Shown here in pieces: positions 45,501 to 56,040 of a DNA stretch of 64,000 nt (positions within the stretch are counted from its first letter, which is position 1; each line of letters opens with the position of its first letter). Position numbers and translations under genes: made by a program. The DNA is from Tribonema minus. Its lineage: Eukaryota; Sar; Xanthophyceae; Tribonematales; Tribonemataceae. Below the pieces are notes generated by a model. The model was not told the origin of the DNA, searched no databases, and saw nothing but the letters and a program-made list of their open reading frames with translations. The stretch covers positions 1,426,001-1,490,000 of the forward strand of contig JAFCMP010000112.1 of assembly GCA_017506865.1 (NCBI GenBank). Direction: 5' to 3'.

Positions 45501-48500
45501 TGAATCACCAGCTAGTCCTGGCGAGGCACTGCCCACGGGGCGGGTGGCTGCTTTCACTGGTGCACCAGGCCCAGCGGCCATCAAGAGGTGTTCATAGCGT
45601 AGGCCGTCCAGCCCTCCTGCCTTCCCCGCCCCTGCTGCGGACAAGGTCGACAGTATGTCTGTCGCCTCCACCTCGAGGCGCCGTCCGGCTGCGCTGGCAG
45701 CATCCTCAGGCCTATCGCTGCGATCATGCGCCTGACCCGATTCGAAGACGGGACTGCCGCTGCCAGCGGGCCCGGCGGTCGTTGCCACCCCTGCGCCGTG
45801 CAAGCAGTGCCGCCGGGCGTCGCGTACCAGGCCGCGCACTTGCTCCATTGGCGTATCGACTACCCCGGGCCGGGTGCCAGTTTCAGGGTGCTTTGCTGCC
45901 AGCACCTGTGCCGTGACCTCGTCTGCTGGGGCGCATGCTTCACGCGCCTCTAGTCGTGCGGCAGCCAGGCCTACCCCCCGTCGCTTGCCTGAGAGGGCAG
46001 CGCATGCTGTTTGCTGCCTGGAGTCAGCCTCCGTCCAGTCGGCATCGAAGTTCGTTTGTGCCGACGCCGTAGCTGCGTTGTTTGGTTTGGGGGCCCGCAG
46101 CGCCGCTGCTGCTGACAGCGTCTTTCTCAGTAGCTCCGCAAAGTCGCCAGACAGCAACGCTGCCAGCCGGGCCGCAGGCGGCATACCGGTTCCCTCCGGT
46201 TGCCTACCAAAGGCCATTGCTGCTAGCAGGTGCAGCAGCCTGTAGCCGCGCTGCACTAGAGTCTGAGAAACCTGATGAGCAAACGCCCCGGCACCATGGT
46301 GGAGGCGCACCCGTGCCGCCTCACGTGCACTGTCTGTGGCGTCCGCCAGTAGTCGTGTGGCGTGCTCCACTAGCCGTGCCCACTGGGTGCACTGCAGCTG
46401 AGTGCGGAAGGGGTTGGCAGTCGTGGTGAACCGTAGCAGCAGTAGATCCGCCTCATTGGTCTGGTCAAGTGCGTGGACGACCGAGGGCGTCGAGAGGTCC
46501 CAAGCCAGGGATGCTCGTGACTGGGGCTTTGAGGGCCTGCCACTGGTGGTGGTGGTCGGGGGGGGCGGTGACGCGGCATCGTCCGGCGGGTCCAAGTCCA
46601 TGTCCGCCCATCCCACGGCCGTCCCGTGGGGGGGGCTGCTGTCCTGCAGCCTTAGGCTGTTAGACTGAGTGCGGCTGCCGGCGCTGCCAGGCGGTGCTGC
46701 AGCAGCTGCCGTTCGGCGCCGGCGTTGCGCGCCGGTTGCCGTGGCCGCCGGGCGTTTCTTGCTGGACTTTGAGTTGGCAGCGCCACTAGCCGGCACCGCC
46801 GGTGGCTTAGGAGGTGTCGCTGCGGCAGCCCCCGCCGCCGCGGCCGCGCCGTCGCTACCCGCACCCCCGCCCTCGGACTGGCCCGGGGGTACTGCCGGGC
46901 GTGCGCGCGTGGGGGCGCTTCCATTCCGTCGACACGTGTGGCATGGCGAGGTCAGCGCGCATTGCCTCTGCCCCGCGCTGGCTGACATATGGACCAGACC
47001 GCAGGCACCTGTGCATGCACTCAGCTTCCTTACCGCCCGTAGGAAGTCTTCTGCCGTGCAACCATACATGGTGCTCATCTCCTGCACACGCTTGGCATGG
47101 TGTGCCCCAGTGTTGCAGGTACTGCTGCCTGAAGGGGCACGGTCACCGGATGGGTCGTGATCAACCTGCTGCCGGATGCCCTTGGCGTATGCTGCCGCCA
47201 GATTTTGCTGACAGTGTGATGTGCTCGCCTCAGGGTTCAGCATCGACCTCGTGCAGCTACCACCGTTGAAGTGGGCCACTACCGGTGCCATGCGGCTCGC
47301 AGCTGACAGTTTGCCTCGCTGTTTGCTGTCCTCTTTCTGACCAAGCTGCCAAAATGCCAGTGTGCATAAAGGACACCTCAGTGGCTCAGGCTGCTGTGGC
47401 AACTGCAGCGCAGTACGGGGCTGTGTCCGACTCGGAGCCGTGATGTGGGTGCTGTTAGCTTGAGTGGTCGCCGACGCTGTCATAGTGGTTGGCAAGGGCG
47501 GAGCTGCCGCAGGGGCGACAAGCAGTTCAAAGTGTCCCACATTTGTATATAGCCCAGGCGGCGTCCACAGCACATCCAGATGGCAGTCAGGCTGAGCTGG
47601 AGTTGCCGGTGCGAATACCGCTGGCAGCCCCATCAGTTGTGCCAGCACCAGCCCTGTTGATTTTTGCGTGCTGCCAGTGGCCTGAGGCTCGGCCTGCCAC
47701 ACCGTCACCGAGACCGCGTAGACCGCTGCAACAATGGCCCACACAGACAAACCGAGGGGCCGTCCCCACACGCCCTCTTCCTGTAGGCGTTGCAGCAGGA
47801 GCGTGTGCCCGCTGTCCGCGCTGTCCGTTTCATTTGTGCCGTACTCGATTGCGAGGCAGCGAGCGCGTGTCCCGTACGTGTCGAATTGTTCACGTGTACA
47901 CGCAGGTTGGGCTGCTGCATGCGCGGTCAGTTGACGCATCGATGACATGCTGGCCCCTTGTTTGCCCGCCCCCTGCGTGACGTATGCCACCATCCCGTCC
48001 AGCAGTGCCTCTCGCATGGCAATCACCAGTGCTGGGGCCGGCAGTCCGTGCTCAACTGCGACGCTGTCTATGCCGTGTAGAGCTGTATGAATCAGGCAGT
48101 TGCCGTTGCCCACGTTGCTCACGGGGCGAAGCTCCCCACCACGTGCTAGCGTCGCTGTGTTTTCCCCAAGCGCCTGTTTGTGGAGTGCCTGCAGGCCCGT
48201 GTGCCAAGTGGAAAAACCATAGTTGGTGGCTTTTGCCAGCGCGTCTTGCTGCTCCTCCACGGTGACTGTATGGCACACGGTTGAGGGTATCCGGGTCGCC
48301 ACCGTCACGGTGGTGACCTTCGCCGGCCCGGATATTGGTGCTGAGGGGGCAGAGGCACCGCCCCTCGGCGGTGTGGTGGCTGGTGCCAGGGGTGCACGAG
48401 AATTGTCGCACTGGGCCTGTCGCTCCTGCGTCCGCCGTCTGTGTTTACCTCTGCGTCGACTGCGCTTTCCACTGGCAACCATAGCCGTGACAGGTGCTGT

Positions 48501-51421
48501 CTCGGTCATTGTTGCGTGGGTGCTGTTATCACCAGCCTGCGTTACGTCTGACTCACCACGTTTCCCGGCTGGCTGGCGAGGCGACCTGGCAACGACCGGT
48601 TCCCTAAGGGAGAGTTGGTCAAACACCGTTGCCAGGTCATTACCTTCTTCTCGGAGGGAGAGCAAGCTGAACGTGACCGTCAGGTCATGCATCTGACTCA
48701 CCAGCGGTGCGCAGGAAGTCCGGCCCAGCAGGGTCTGTGTTGCTGGCGCGTCGCTGGGCGCCGGCCGCATATGCAGTCGGCGTGACGTGCGGCAGGGTCC
48801 AAGCTTGGTACCCGTCGGCCAAGCGCAAAGCACCGTGACGCGTGCCCGATTGGGGGCAAGGGCCAGTGCACGTACCCTGCGCGCGAGTGCGCCAGCCGCC
48901 CCCAGCAGGCCTTGCCAGTGTGATCCCGTCGGGTCCCTGGGGCATTCGCTAGACTGAGCGCCCGCTGCGACAGCAGCTGCGGCACTGCCAGGTGTGCTGG
49001 GCACACGATCGTTGCTTGACATCGTTGCGCCGCTATCGCTAGCACGACTTTCGCCAGGCAGCACACCCATTGTGCTGCTCCGGGTCAGTCTCGGCAGCGG
49101 CGCATCTGCCACACCGTCCAACGTAGATGCATGGGCTTGCCTGGGGTCTACCCCCAGGTGCTCGCATCCGAGGAATTTGCGTATGGGACCACATTTGCTA
49201 GCGGCGGCGAGCAGCGCGGCTGTTGGCTTCAGGCTATTCCCCCCACCAACAGCTGCACCACCCGCTGCCGCCGCGCATGTCGTTGGTCGGGTGTGTATGT
49301 CAGCAATGTGATCATGGCCTGATGCACGGTCACAGCCTGACAGTGTGCATGCTGTCGCGGCGACCGGGCCTGCGAGGCAGTCGGCGCAGCGCCACACGTC
49401 GCACTGGTCCAGGGCCCCTAGATCACCAGATGGTGTCGTGGCGCTTGCTGCTGTGCGTCTGATGAAGAGGTTGCCGCACCCGTCGCAGACCTGCTCTAGG
49501 CCGCCGTATATTGGTCGGTGGTCTAGGAAAAGCTGAACATGCAGTTCTGCAAATTGCTTCCCTTTCCCTGTGTGGCGCGTGCGCTGGTGTGCACATGCGT
49601 GTGCCGCTGGGCAATTCTTTCCCGGGGCCCGAGGATTTGCTCGCACTATGAACTTGTCGCACATGCGGCAGTCCAGCCCCGGGATATTGACCTTCCGGTT
49701 GGCAGCGGGTGTCTTGGCGGGCGCCAAAACTGTCATAGCGGTGATGCCGGATATTGGGTGCCCGTTGCGACTGTTACCGTCAGAGGTGACGCTGCCGCCT
49801 GACAGAGAGGCGCCGCTGCCAGCTGGCTGCAAAGACCGGGACGTGATTCGTCTCTGGTGACCCGCCGGCCCAGGTTCGCCAACTTCCATCGGTACAGGCA
49901 TGGTCACGGTGACCGGCTTTGCCAGCGCACCGCCAGACTGTGGCTCTGGACGGGTGACGCTGCCAGTGCTTTGGGCGCTGGCGCGGCGCCGACCCCGCCG
50001 GGGTGCAGCCGCCCCACGTTCGCCGCCCGGTGCAGCAGCCGCTGCGGCCGCTGGTGCTGTTGTCACCATGTCTGCAGTACATGGGGTTTCCGCTGCGGTG
50101 ACCTCCATCGGCTGAGGACCGGGATGCCACTGGGGAGAGGCGCCGCTGCTAGCTGGCTGCGAAGGCCGCGACGTGATCCGTCTCTGGTGACCCGCTGGCC
50201 CACTGGTAGGTTCGCCAACTTCCATCGGTACGGGCACGGTCGTGGTGACCGCCTTTGCCAGCGCACTCAGTTTGCCAGACGGCGACTCTGGGCGGTTGAT
50301 GCTGCCAATGCTTCCGAGGCGTCCCAGGGGCGGCCCGGCGCTGGCGCCGCGACGCCGACCCCGCCGGGATGCAGCTGCCCCGCGTTGGCCATCTGATGCG
50401 GCAGCGCCTGCCGGCGGTTTTGGCACCATGTCTGCCGCACGTGGCGTTGCCGCCGCCGTTAAGTCGGAGGTAACCTTGCGACCGCATGCAGCGGCGGCTG
50501 TGACAGTCGTCCGTGGCTGTGCAACCACCGGGTTGGCCGGTGCGGGCCCCGCCGCTGGTGCGGCAGTGGCAGCCGTCACTAAAGGCGTTTTCCGCCGCGA
50601 ACGTCGTTTTGGCATTGGCGTTGTCGCTACTGGTGAATCCGGCGGCAGTGTCGCCCGACGGCGTTTATTTGCCGCTGGTGGCGGTAGTACCACCAAGCTC
50701 AGTACAATCATCGCTGCTGGCGGCAGTGCCTCCCGTAAACTCGCCGCTTGAGACTCCGAGTCACTGGCAGGCTGATGCCGCGGGCGCTTCGTCTGTGAGC
50801 ATCCCCTGTCACAGTGATTAGCGGCACCTGGGCTAGACAGATGGCGGCGGCGCTTCTTGACGTGCGCGTGGCTGCCACTGCCCTGAGGCTCGTCCGAGTC
50901 GGCTGACGACAAGTGTAGTCTGCGCATGCTTCTGCACAGCTCTGCAACCTGACTGCACACTGGCACCTCTGGCATCGGCCGCGGTCTAGAGCTCTGGGCC
51001 ATCAGCTGAGGTGGTGGCGGGCCGGGTATCGGTGGCGGGTCCGGTATCGGCGGCGGGCCCGGTATCGGCGGTGGGCCCGGTATCGGCGGCGGGCCCGGTA
51101 TCGGCGGGGGGCCCGGTATCGGCGGCGGGCCCGGGATCGGCGGCGGGCCCGGGATCGGCGGCGGGCCCGGGATTGGCGGCGGGCCCGGGATCGGTGGCGG
51201 CGGCGGTATCACTAGGCGTACCCAACGGCCAACACCATGGCGGCGTCTGCGGCGTGTGTCAGATTGGCGTGCAGCTTTGACCTGCCACCACCACAAGCCA
51301 GTATTCAGCCCGTGGTTGCGCTGTTCCCGTTTGCGTTTCAGAGGTGACCCCTCCCCACGTGAGGCAGGGCTGGTAAGCCAGTGGAGAGCCATAGCTTTGA
51401 AAGGCGACTTTGAGGCGCGAG

Positions 51422-51455
<34 letters not shown>

Positions 51456-51485
51456 CAGGCTCGGTCTCGAATGCGCGGCTGCCAA
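42540..51485 (-). CDS. Retrotransposon polyprotein: zinc fingers, OTU protease, RT, REL endonuclease
   Basis: Up to 2,981 aa; the real start is uncertain because the first residues cross a T-run (F9) and a Met near residue 32 (MALHWLTSP) is equally good. In order: PPPIPG repeats (~95-150); a ~110-residue internal duplication (PVPMEVGEP ... GHQRRITSR twice); a Cys/His cluster from ~600 (CRMC ... CDGC ... CADC); an OTU-like cysteine protease near 1130 (GNGNCLIHTALHG); more Cys/His fingers (CPLC, CHTC); reverse transcriptase with QLDCENAFNSVD, GCQQGDPLGPLYF and the catalytic FLDDLN near 2210; and a C-terminal restriction-like endonuclease with a CxxxC..H..C knuckle, then GYRADTVID and IVLDTSVRAP. 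Target-primed reverse transcription is inferred from the family. Confidence 0.88.
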
Positions 51486-51540
51486 CCGCGAATACTCCCC
51501 TGCACAACTATACCACTTTCAGTTCAAGATCCCGTCCTGC
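51422..51540 (-). other. 29-nt homopolymer (T on minus) next to a tRNA-like segment
   Basis: Plus-strand positions 51422-51450 are 29 A. Read on the minus strand, the preceding ~80 nt have a box A-like GTATAGTTGTGCAGG, a paired CGCGG/CCGCG stem with a 7-nt loop, and a box B-like CATTCGAGAC, ending directly in the T-run, as in a Pol III unit with terminator. The T-arm does not pair properly, so it is not a functional tRNA. It may be a SINE-like insertion or an internal Pol III promoter in the element's 5' region. Confidence 0.35.
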
Positions 51541-52224
51541 TCTGGTGTATCTGTTGAGGTGCTTCTCCCGCCGTCGTGAAACGAGCGGTGGTGGAACGAG
51601 TCGGTGTGCTCAAGCTCTCTGCCTCTGACCAACACAAGGCAGCTGGGCTGAATGCAATGCTGTGCAATTCGTGTCCTTGCCGCTGCAGTGTCGTGGTCCT
51701 GTCGTGTCTGTGCGTGTGCTGAATGCAGTCAGTCTCTGCCAGGCGAGGTCCCTTGTGCGGCTGCAAATCAAGCTGGTCAGCAAGCGTTCAAACCTTAATC
51801 TGGTGAACTGCTATCTACTGCCCTGCGATCCAGTGTGCCCTAGGTTCCCCCTTCCCGATCCGTCGACGGCGATATCGTCTGATGTTTTGTTTTTTTTGTT
51901 TGTTTTTTTTTAGTTTGCCCTTCTTGTGCTTCGGCCGATGTCGCTGTGTGCGTAGGTAGCTTTAGCAATATCAATGCGAGGCTTACTTGCTTACACCGGC
52001 GACCCACGCTGCGTGTCTGGCCTTGTTCGCCTCAGGCCCGCGGTGGAGCGAAAATCCGCTCTCTAGTCCTCGGCTGTAGCCAGGCCGACAGGTTGAGCGT
52101 GCGGTGCTGCTGTGCCCTCAGTGTCCCCTGTGCATCCTCGCCTTCCGCGCCGCCGCTCCGCCAGCGGCTCCTCCTTCGCTGCCTCCTCCTGCCGCTCGCC
52201 CGAGCAGCAGGGCGCTAAGCACGG

Positions 52225-52234
52225 TACAGTGTAC
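52225..52234. repeat. Target-site duplication, right copy (TACAGTGTAC)
   Basis: Matches 42452-42461 on the other side of the retrotransposon. It stands immediately upstream of the ATG at 52243. Confidence 0.75.
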
Positions 52235-52242
52235 AACACTGC

Positions 52243-54084
52243 ATGTCAGCCTCATATACGTTTAGTAAGACTGTGAATGATGAGGGTTTGTTATATGACT
52301 ACATAAGCGCAACATACTCGACCATCACAGGCATAACATCTATAGGCACAACAATCAGGCTAACCTTCTCAGCTGCGCTGACATCGCCACAGCAGACTGC
52401 GCTCACGACCCTGATCACCAACTACATCGATCCGTCCGCAAAAGAAGTCTTAGTAAGCGCAAACGCTTCTGTGTTCAACTCGAGTAACTTGACCCTGGCT
52501 GGAGCTGGTGTTTTCGCAGGAACATGGGAGGACGTCGCTCGATACTCTACTGTTCGTGTATCATGCATATCGGACGTGGAAAGTGCAACAGATGGGCTGG
52601 TGATCCAGTTCGGAGTGCTAGCAGAGCAGGCTGACATTACACAATCATATACTCTGAGTGCAGGTTCATCCATGGTCACCGTCAATGCTGTTTCAGGGCG
52701 GTTTTTCAGGGTGGTTTACACCAATGGCGCTTCTGCACAAACCTCATTCGCGCTGTGCACCAGATGGAGTACGTCCTCAGAACCACCAGTTACTCAAGCG
52801 AGCTCTGCACTCACTGATCAAAGTGATTGTGTCGTGACCCGATCTCTGATATGTGCCAGGAACGAGTATCCTACATACTCGTCTCTACGCGCCGACGAGG
52901 CAAATCGACTGCGCGTGAGCGTGCCACGATCGTTTCAGCGAAGTCAAAACGTAAATTCATCCCCATGGATACAAGTAAGTTTTACCTATGGCGTGAACGC
53001 TGACGATTGTGTTACTTCCGTTTTAGGATCCGGAACAGTCACATCTAGCTCGGGAAAAGCGGTAGTATCCAGTGGTGCAGCCATCAACACAGCTGCAACG
53101 CTTTCAACAGACAGATTGTGCATATGCGGACCAGGCAACACCGTGTTTGTGGTGGTGTCGGCCGCTTTTGGCACACCTGTCATCGGCAACACGCAACTCT
53201 GTGGTGCTGGCAACGCCGTCAACGGCCTCTTGTGGGGGTACGATGGTGTCACATTCGGCATCGCTACTCGATCCAACTCTGTTACATCTCATATACCGCA
53301 GACAGCCTTCAACATAGACAAGCTGGATGGCACCGGGCCTTCTGGTGTCAGCTTGAACCCTTTGTTTGGCAACACCTATGCTGTTCAGTACGATGCACTA
53401 GGCTTCGGTCAGGCGACATTTATGATTATGGCACCCCAGAATTTGTCCAATCAAGGCTTCTCTGCAGACGATTTCATTGCAGTCCACAGAGTCTGGTTTG
53501 GCAACACCTCAACAAGTCTCGCGATTTTGAACCCGCAGTTTCCATGTTCTGCCATCAGCACCAACACCACATCAACGAGCGCGAGAGCTATTTCAGTGGC
53601 TGCTTTTTGCGTTTTCATTGAGTCTGGCATTAGAAACGCTCTCATGTACTCGATAGATGGGTACAGATCGATCACATCGACTACCCTGGTACCTATCTTG
53701 ACTCTGTACAACAAACCTACATTCAATGGGCTGACCAACACGTCCACCGTATTGATCAGAGAGATCAACATCGCTATGGCCGCCGGCACGAGAAACCTTG
53801 TGGTGTTTGCAATACGAGATCCCACTCTTGGAGCACTGGGAACGCTCACAAACATTAGTGCTTCCTCGGTGGTGAGTTACTCCGCTGCTGCCGCTGGAAC
53901 GATCACTGCCAATACAGGCACGAGTGTGTTCTGCGCCACGGCATACGGCTCGCACCAGAGATACGACGTATCTAAAATGGGGATCTACCTGTCTCCTGGA
54001 TCATATTTGTGTTTTGCAGCAAGACTCTCAGTCAACGGAACGGCAAACACTACTGTCTCTGTCGTTTGGTCAGAGATGCAATAG
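52243..54084 (+). CDS. Virion structural protein paralogue, 613 aa
   Basis: Aligns along its length with the 611-aa gene at 40093. Motifs: SPQQTALTTLITNYIDPS, GTWEDVARYSTVRV, GLLWGYDGVTFGIATRSN, FNIDKLDGTGPSGVSLNP, YAVQYDALGFGQATFMI and VHRVWFGNTS. The promoter side was displaced by the retrotransposon, leaving only 9 nt of native sequence between the target duplication and the ATG, so expression may be altered. The coding frame is intact. Confidence 0.7.
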   Translation: MSASYTFSKTVNDEGLLYDYISATYSTITGITSIGTTIRLTFSAALTSPQQTALTTLITNYIDPSAKEVLVSANASVFNSSNLTLAGAGVFAGTWEDVARYSTVRVSCISDVESATDGLVIQFGVLAEQADITQSYTLSAGSSMVTVNAVSGRFFRVVYTNGASAQTSFALCTRWSTSSEPPVTQASSALTDQSDCVVTRSLICARNEYPTYSSLRADEANRLRVSVPRSFQRSQNVNSSPWIQVSFTYGVNADDCVTSVLGSGTVTSSSGKAVVSSGAAINTAATLSTDRLCICGPGNTVFVVVSAAFGTPVIGNTQLCGAGNAVNGLLWGYDGVTFGIATRSNSVTSHIPQTAFNIDKLDGTGPSGVSLNPLFGNTYAVQYDALGFGQATFMIMAPQNLSNQGFSADDFIAVHRVWFGNTSTSLAILNPQFPCSAISTNTTSTSARAISVAAFCVFIESGIRNALMYSIDGYRSITSTTLVPILTLYNKPTFNGLTNTSTVLIREINIAMAAGTRNLVVFAIRDPTLGALGTLTNISASSVVSYSAAAAGTITANTGTSVFCATAYGSHQRYDVSKMGIYLSPGSYLCFAARLSVNGTANTTVSVVWSEMQ

Positions 54085-54123
54085 ACAATATCGAACATTT
54101 TTATTCAGTTTCTATTAGCAAAC

Positions 54124-55566
54124 ATGGCGACCAATGGTTACCTAGCACTGCCTTGTGTGCTTGATTGGCCGCATGGCTTGAATTACATGTTCAGCACGCC
54201 GTACACTTGTAATGGCGGAACCGTTTCCTGGAATGAAAGGGTCATCAGCGCGCTAACCACATCCACTGTCGGGAGCACCGCAATCATTGAGAGCAACATG
54301 CTCATACACGTCAACCACATGACATTTCACACGACCTGTATGAATGCAAAATTTGATGAGCCCATGATAGGGCGGACAACACTGGTAGGGTTGGGAAATT
54401 ACAGTCGAGGTGTGTTTATCGGGTACAAGGACCTAGAGTTTGGTATGATGGTCCGCGAAAACGGTTGCTTCGAGTACATAAAACTGGTGTTGACATCGGC
54501 CCCGACGTCCAATGGGTACATCAGTATATCAGTAGGAGGGCGCACGTGCACAATAGGGGTAATGGCGGGGGCAACCATAGGACAGTGCATGATGGGGATC
54601 ACGTACTCGGCGACCATTGCGGCAAACAGACTCCGTGCGACATGTACCTGCGATCGCATCGAGATATATACTGTGGAACCGGCTGCTTACCCTGAAGACC
54701 CACCCACAGTTGATTTCGGCACAACAGGTATGACGGGCACAATCTCACATGAAAAGGAAGGGTGTGCAGCCACTGAGTCATGGATCCCTATCTCGGATTT
54801 CAACTCTGCAGGTGCATCAGTCCTCATTAATCCACAAATGTGGAACGTCTACTCTCTATCTTTCAATATGTGGAGCTCCGGTGGCATTACATTTTCCCTC
54901 CTTCATCCAGACTCCAATGAGTATGTCACCATGCACACCTGGAAACACTCTGACATGACGTCAAGGTTTGAGACCTCAATACCGTACGCCACAAGTATTA
55001 ACGTGCAGACAACTGCTTCCATCGAGGCTTCAGACTCTGAAGGTGTCCATCTGTGCGGAGGCAGCGTGTCGTCTGGTATACCTGCCACAGCGGGGTTAAG
55101 GTCACGCTACAGCAAATATTTTCAGTGCAAAAACGTCGTGACAACTGCAGCAGGGACGAACGTAATCGGAGTGTTGGGATCACCGCTGATACAGACTGGT
55201 GCTATCAGGAACGCCGGCATCGGGACGGTGTACAAGGCGACAGTGGTTGTGAAATGCTCAGTTGATGTTGTCGCTTCACTGGTATTGTCTGGCATGCAGA
55301 GCGTACCCTTCATGTGCACTCGCGTCATGCCCTGGTCAGCGCTTGACTACGCCGAAACTGATGGATCAGTCACCGTAACATCCGGCTTTACATACTCGAG
55401 CTCCCTCATCATTGCGGGCGAACATCGTGCTGTAGACATGGAGTGCGATCAGATGTGGATAGTACCTGGCAAATGGCTGGCCTTAGCGGTTAGAACCGCA
55501 GACCCAGCAGATGCAGGAGCCACAATTGACATGTGCGCATTTTCCGTCTCTTTCTACGAGAGCTAG
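54124..55566 (+). CDS. Virion structural protein paralogue, diverged, 480 aa
   Basis: Weaker but recognisable member of the same set: GVFIGYKDLEFGMMVRENG corresponds to the GYxGxxFGxxxR motif, and WIPISDFNSAGASVLINPQMWNVYSLSF to the FNxDxLxGxGxSGxxLxP...VY motif. It ends with a beta-rich C-terminal domain similar to the longer paralogues (PGKWLALAVRTADPADAG). It lies 39 nt after the 613-aa gene. Confidence 0.6.
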   Translation: MATNGYLALPCVLDWPHGLNYMFSTPYTCNGGTVSWNERVISALTTSTVGSTAIIESNMLIHVNHMTFHTTCMNAKFDEPMIGRTTLVGLGNYSRGVFIGYKDLEFGMMVRENGCFEYIKLVLTSAPTSNGYISISVGGRTCTIGVMAGATIGQCMMGITYSATIAANRLRATCTCDRIEIYTVEPAAYPEDPPTVDFGTTGMTGTISHEKEGCAATESWIPISDFNSAGASVLINPQMWNVYSLSFNMWSSGGITFSLLHPDSNEYVTMHTWKHSDMTSRFETSIPYATSINVQTTASIEASDSEGVHLCGGSVSSGIPATAGLRSRYSKYFQCKNVVTTAAGTNVIGVLGSPLIQTGAIRNAGIGTVYKATVVVKCSVDVVASLVLSGMQSVPFMCTRVMPWSALDYAETDGSVTVTSGFTYSSSLIIAGEHRAVDMECDQMWIVPGKWLALAVRTADPADAGATIDMCAFSVSFYES

Positions 55567-55574
55567 TGTCCTTC

Positions 55575-55890
55575 AGAACAGCCCAAACTACCTTAATGTC
55601 GAGCCCTACACTTTCTTGAACTTAGTGTTTTTCTCGCCACTTAATTTCTTTATCTCTGTAGGTAATAGTCTCTCAGAAAGAGACAGCAAGATCAGGATGT
55701 GGCCTGGTTGAAAGTCCCTCGGAATTATTTTCAGTAATATTCAATTAATTAGCATGAATTAAATAACTGTCAGTATTGTCGTATAAGCCAAATCCTCGCC
55801 CAATCCTGAATTGAAAAAATTTTCAGATTTCTCGGGCTGTTACGAAATGAGGTTCGGGTAGTTATGTAGACCGTCAAGTCACTAGGAAAA
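55575..55890 (+). repeat. R repeat copy G
   Basis: R repeat starting almost directly after the stop codon of the 480-aa gene. It opens the third repeat island. Confidence 0.9.
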
Positions 55891-55929
55891 GTTTTTGAAA
55901 AACATGTAGGCATTTGTAGCACCAGTGAT

Positions 55930-56040
55930 GTAGGGGGGACCGTGCGAAGAGCACTTGCGAACAGCACAGTGCGAACAGCACTTGGTGAAAAGCGATTGCG
56001 AAGAGCACCTTGTGAAGAGCACATTGCATGTATGCACTTG
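55930..56040 (+). repeat. Short diverged 13-bp array
   Basis: A handful of degenerate units (GAAGAGCACTTGCGAACAGCA), same orientation as the other arrays. Confidence 0.7.

Larger units (their letters stand above)
42460..52224 (-). mobile_element. Full-length non-LTR retrotransposon (copy 2), ~9.8 kb
   Basis: Intact element read leftwards, flanked by an 8-10 bp target duplication. It has a single very long ORF, a ~740-bp GC-rich 5' region and a short 3' end shared exactly with copy 1. With its restriction-like endonuclease and N-terminal zinc fingers it belongs among the early-branching (R2/NeSL/CRE-like) retrotransposons. It has landed 9 bp upstream of the ATG of a virion-protein gene. Near-identity with copy 1 implies recent activity. 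Confidence 0.9.

Noticed and set aside
42694..51280. Many 60-206-aa ORFs antisense to the retrotransposon polyprotein (and the same set at 19831-25402)
   Set aside because: Shadow frames of a GC-rich coding strand; they duplicate exactly in both copies because the DNA does.
51422..51450. Poly(A) tail marking the 3' end of the retrotransposon
   Set aside because: The element's 3' end is on the left (42460), shown by copy 1 and the target duplication; the A-run is near its 5' end.
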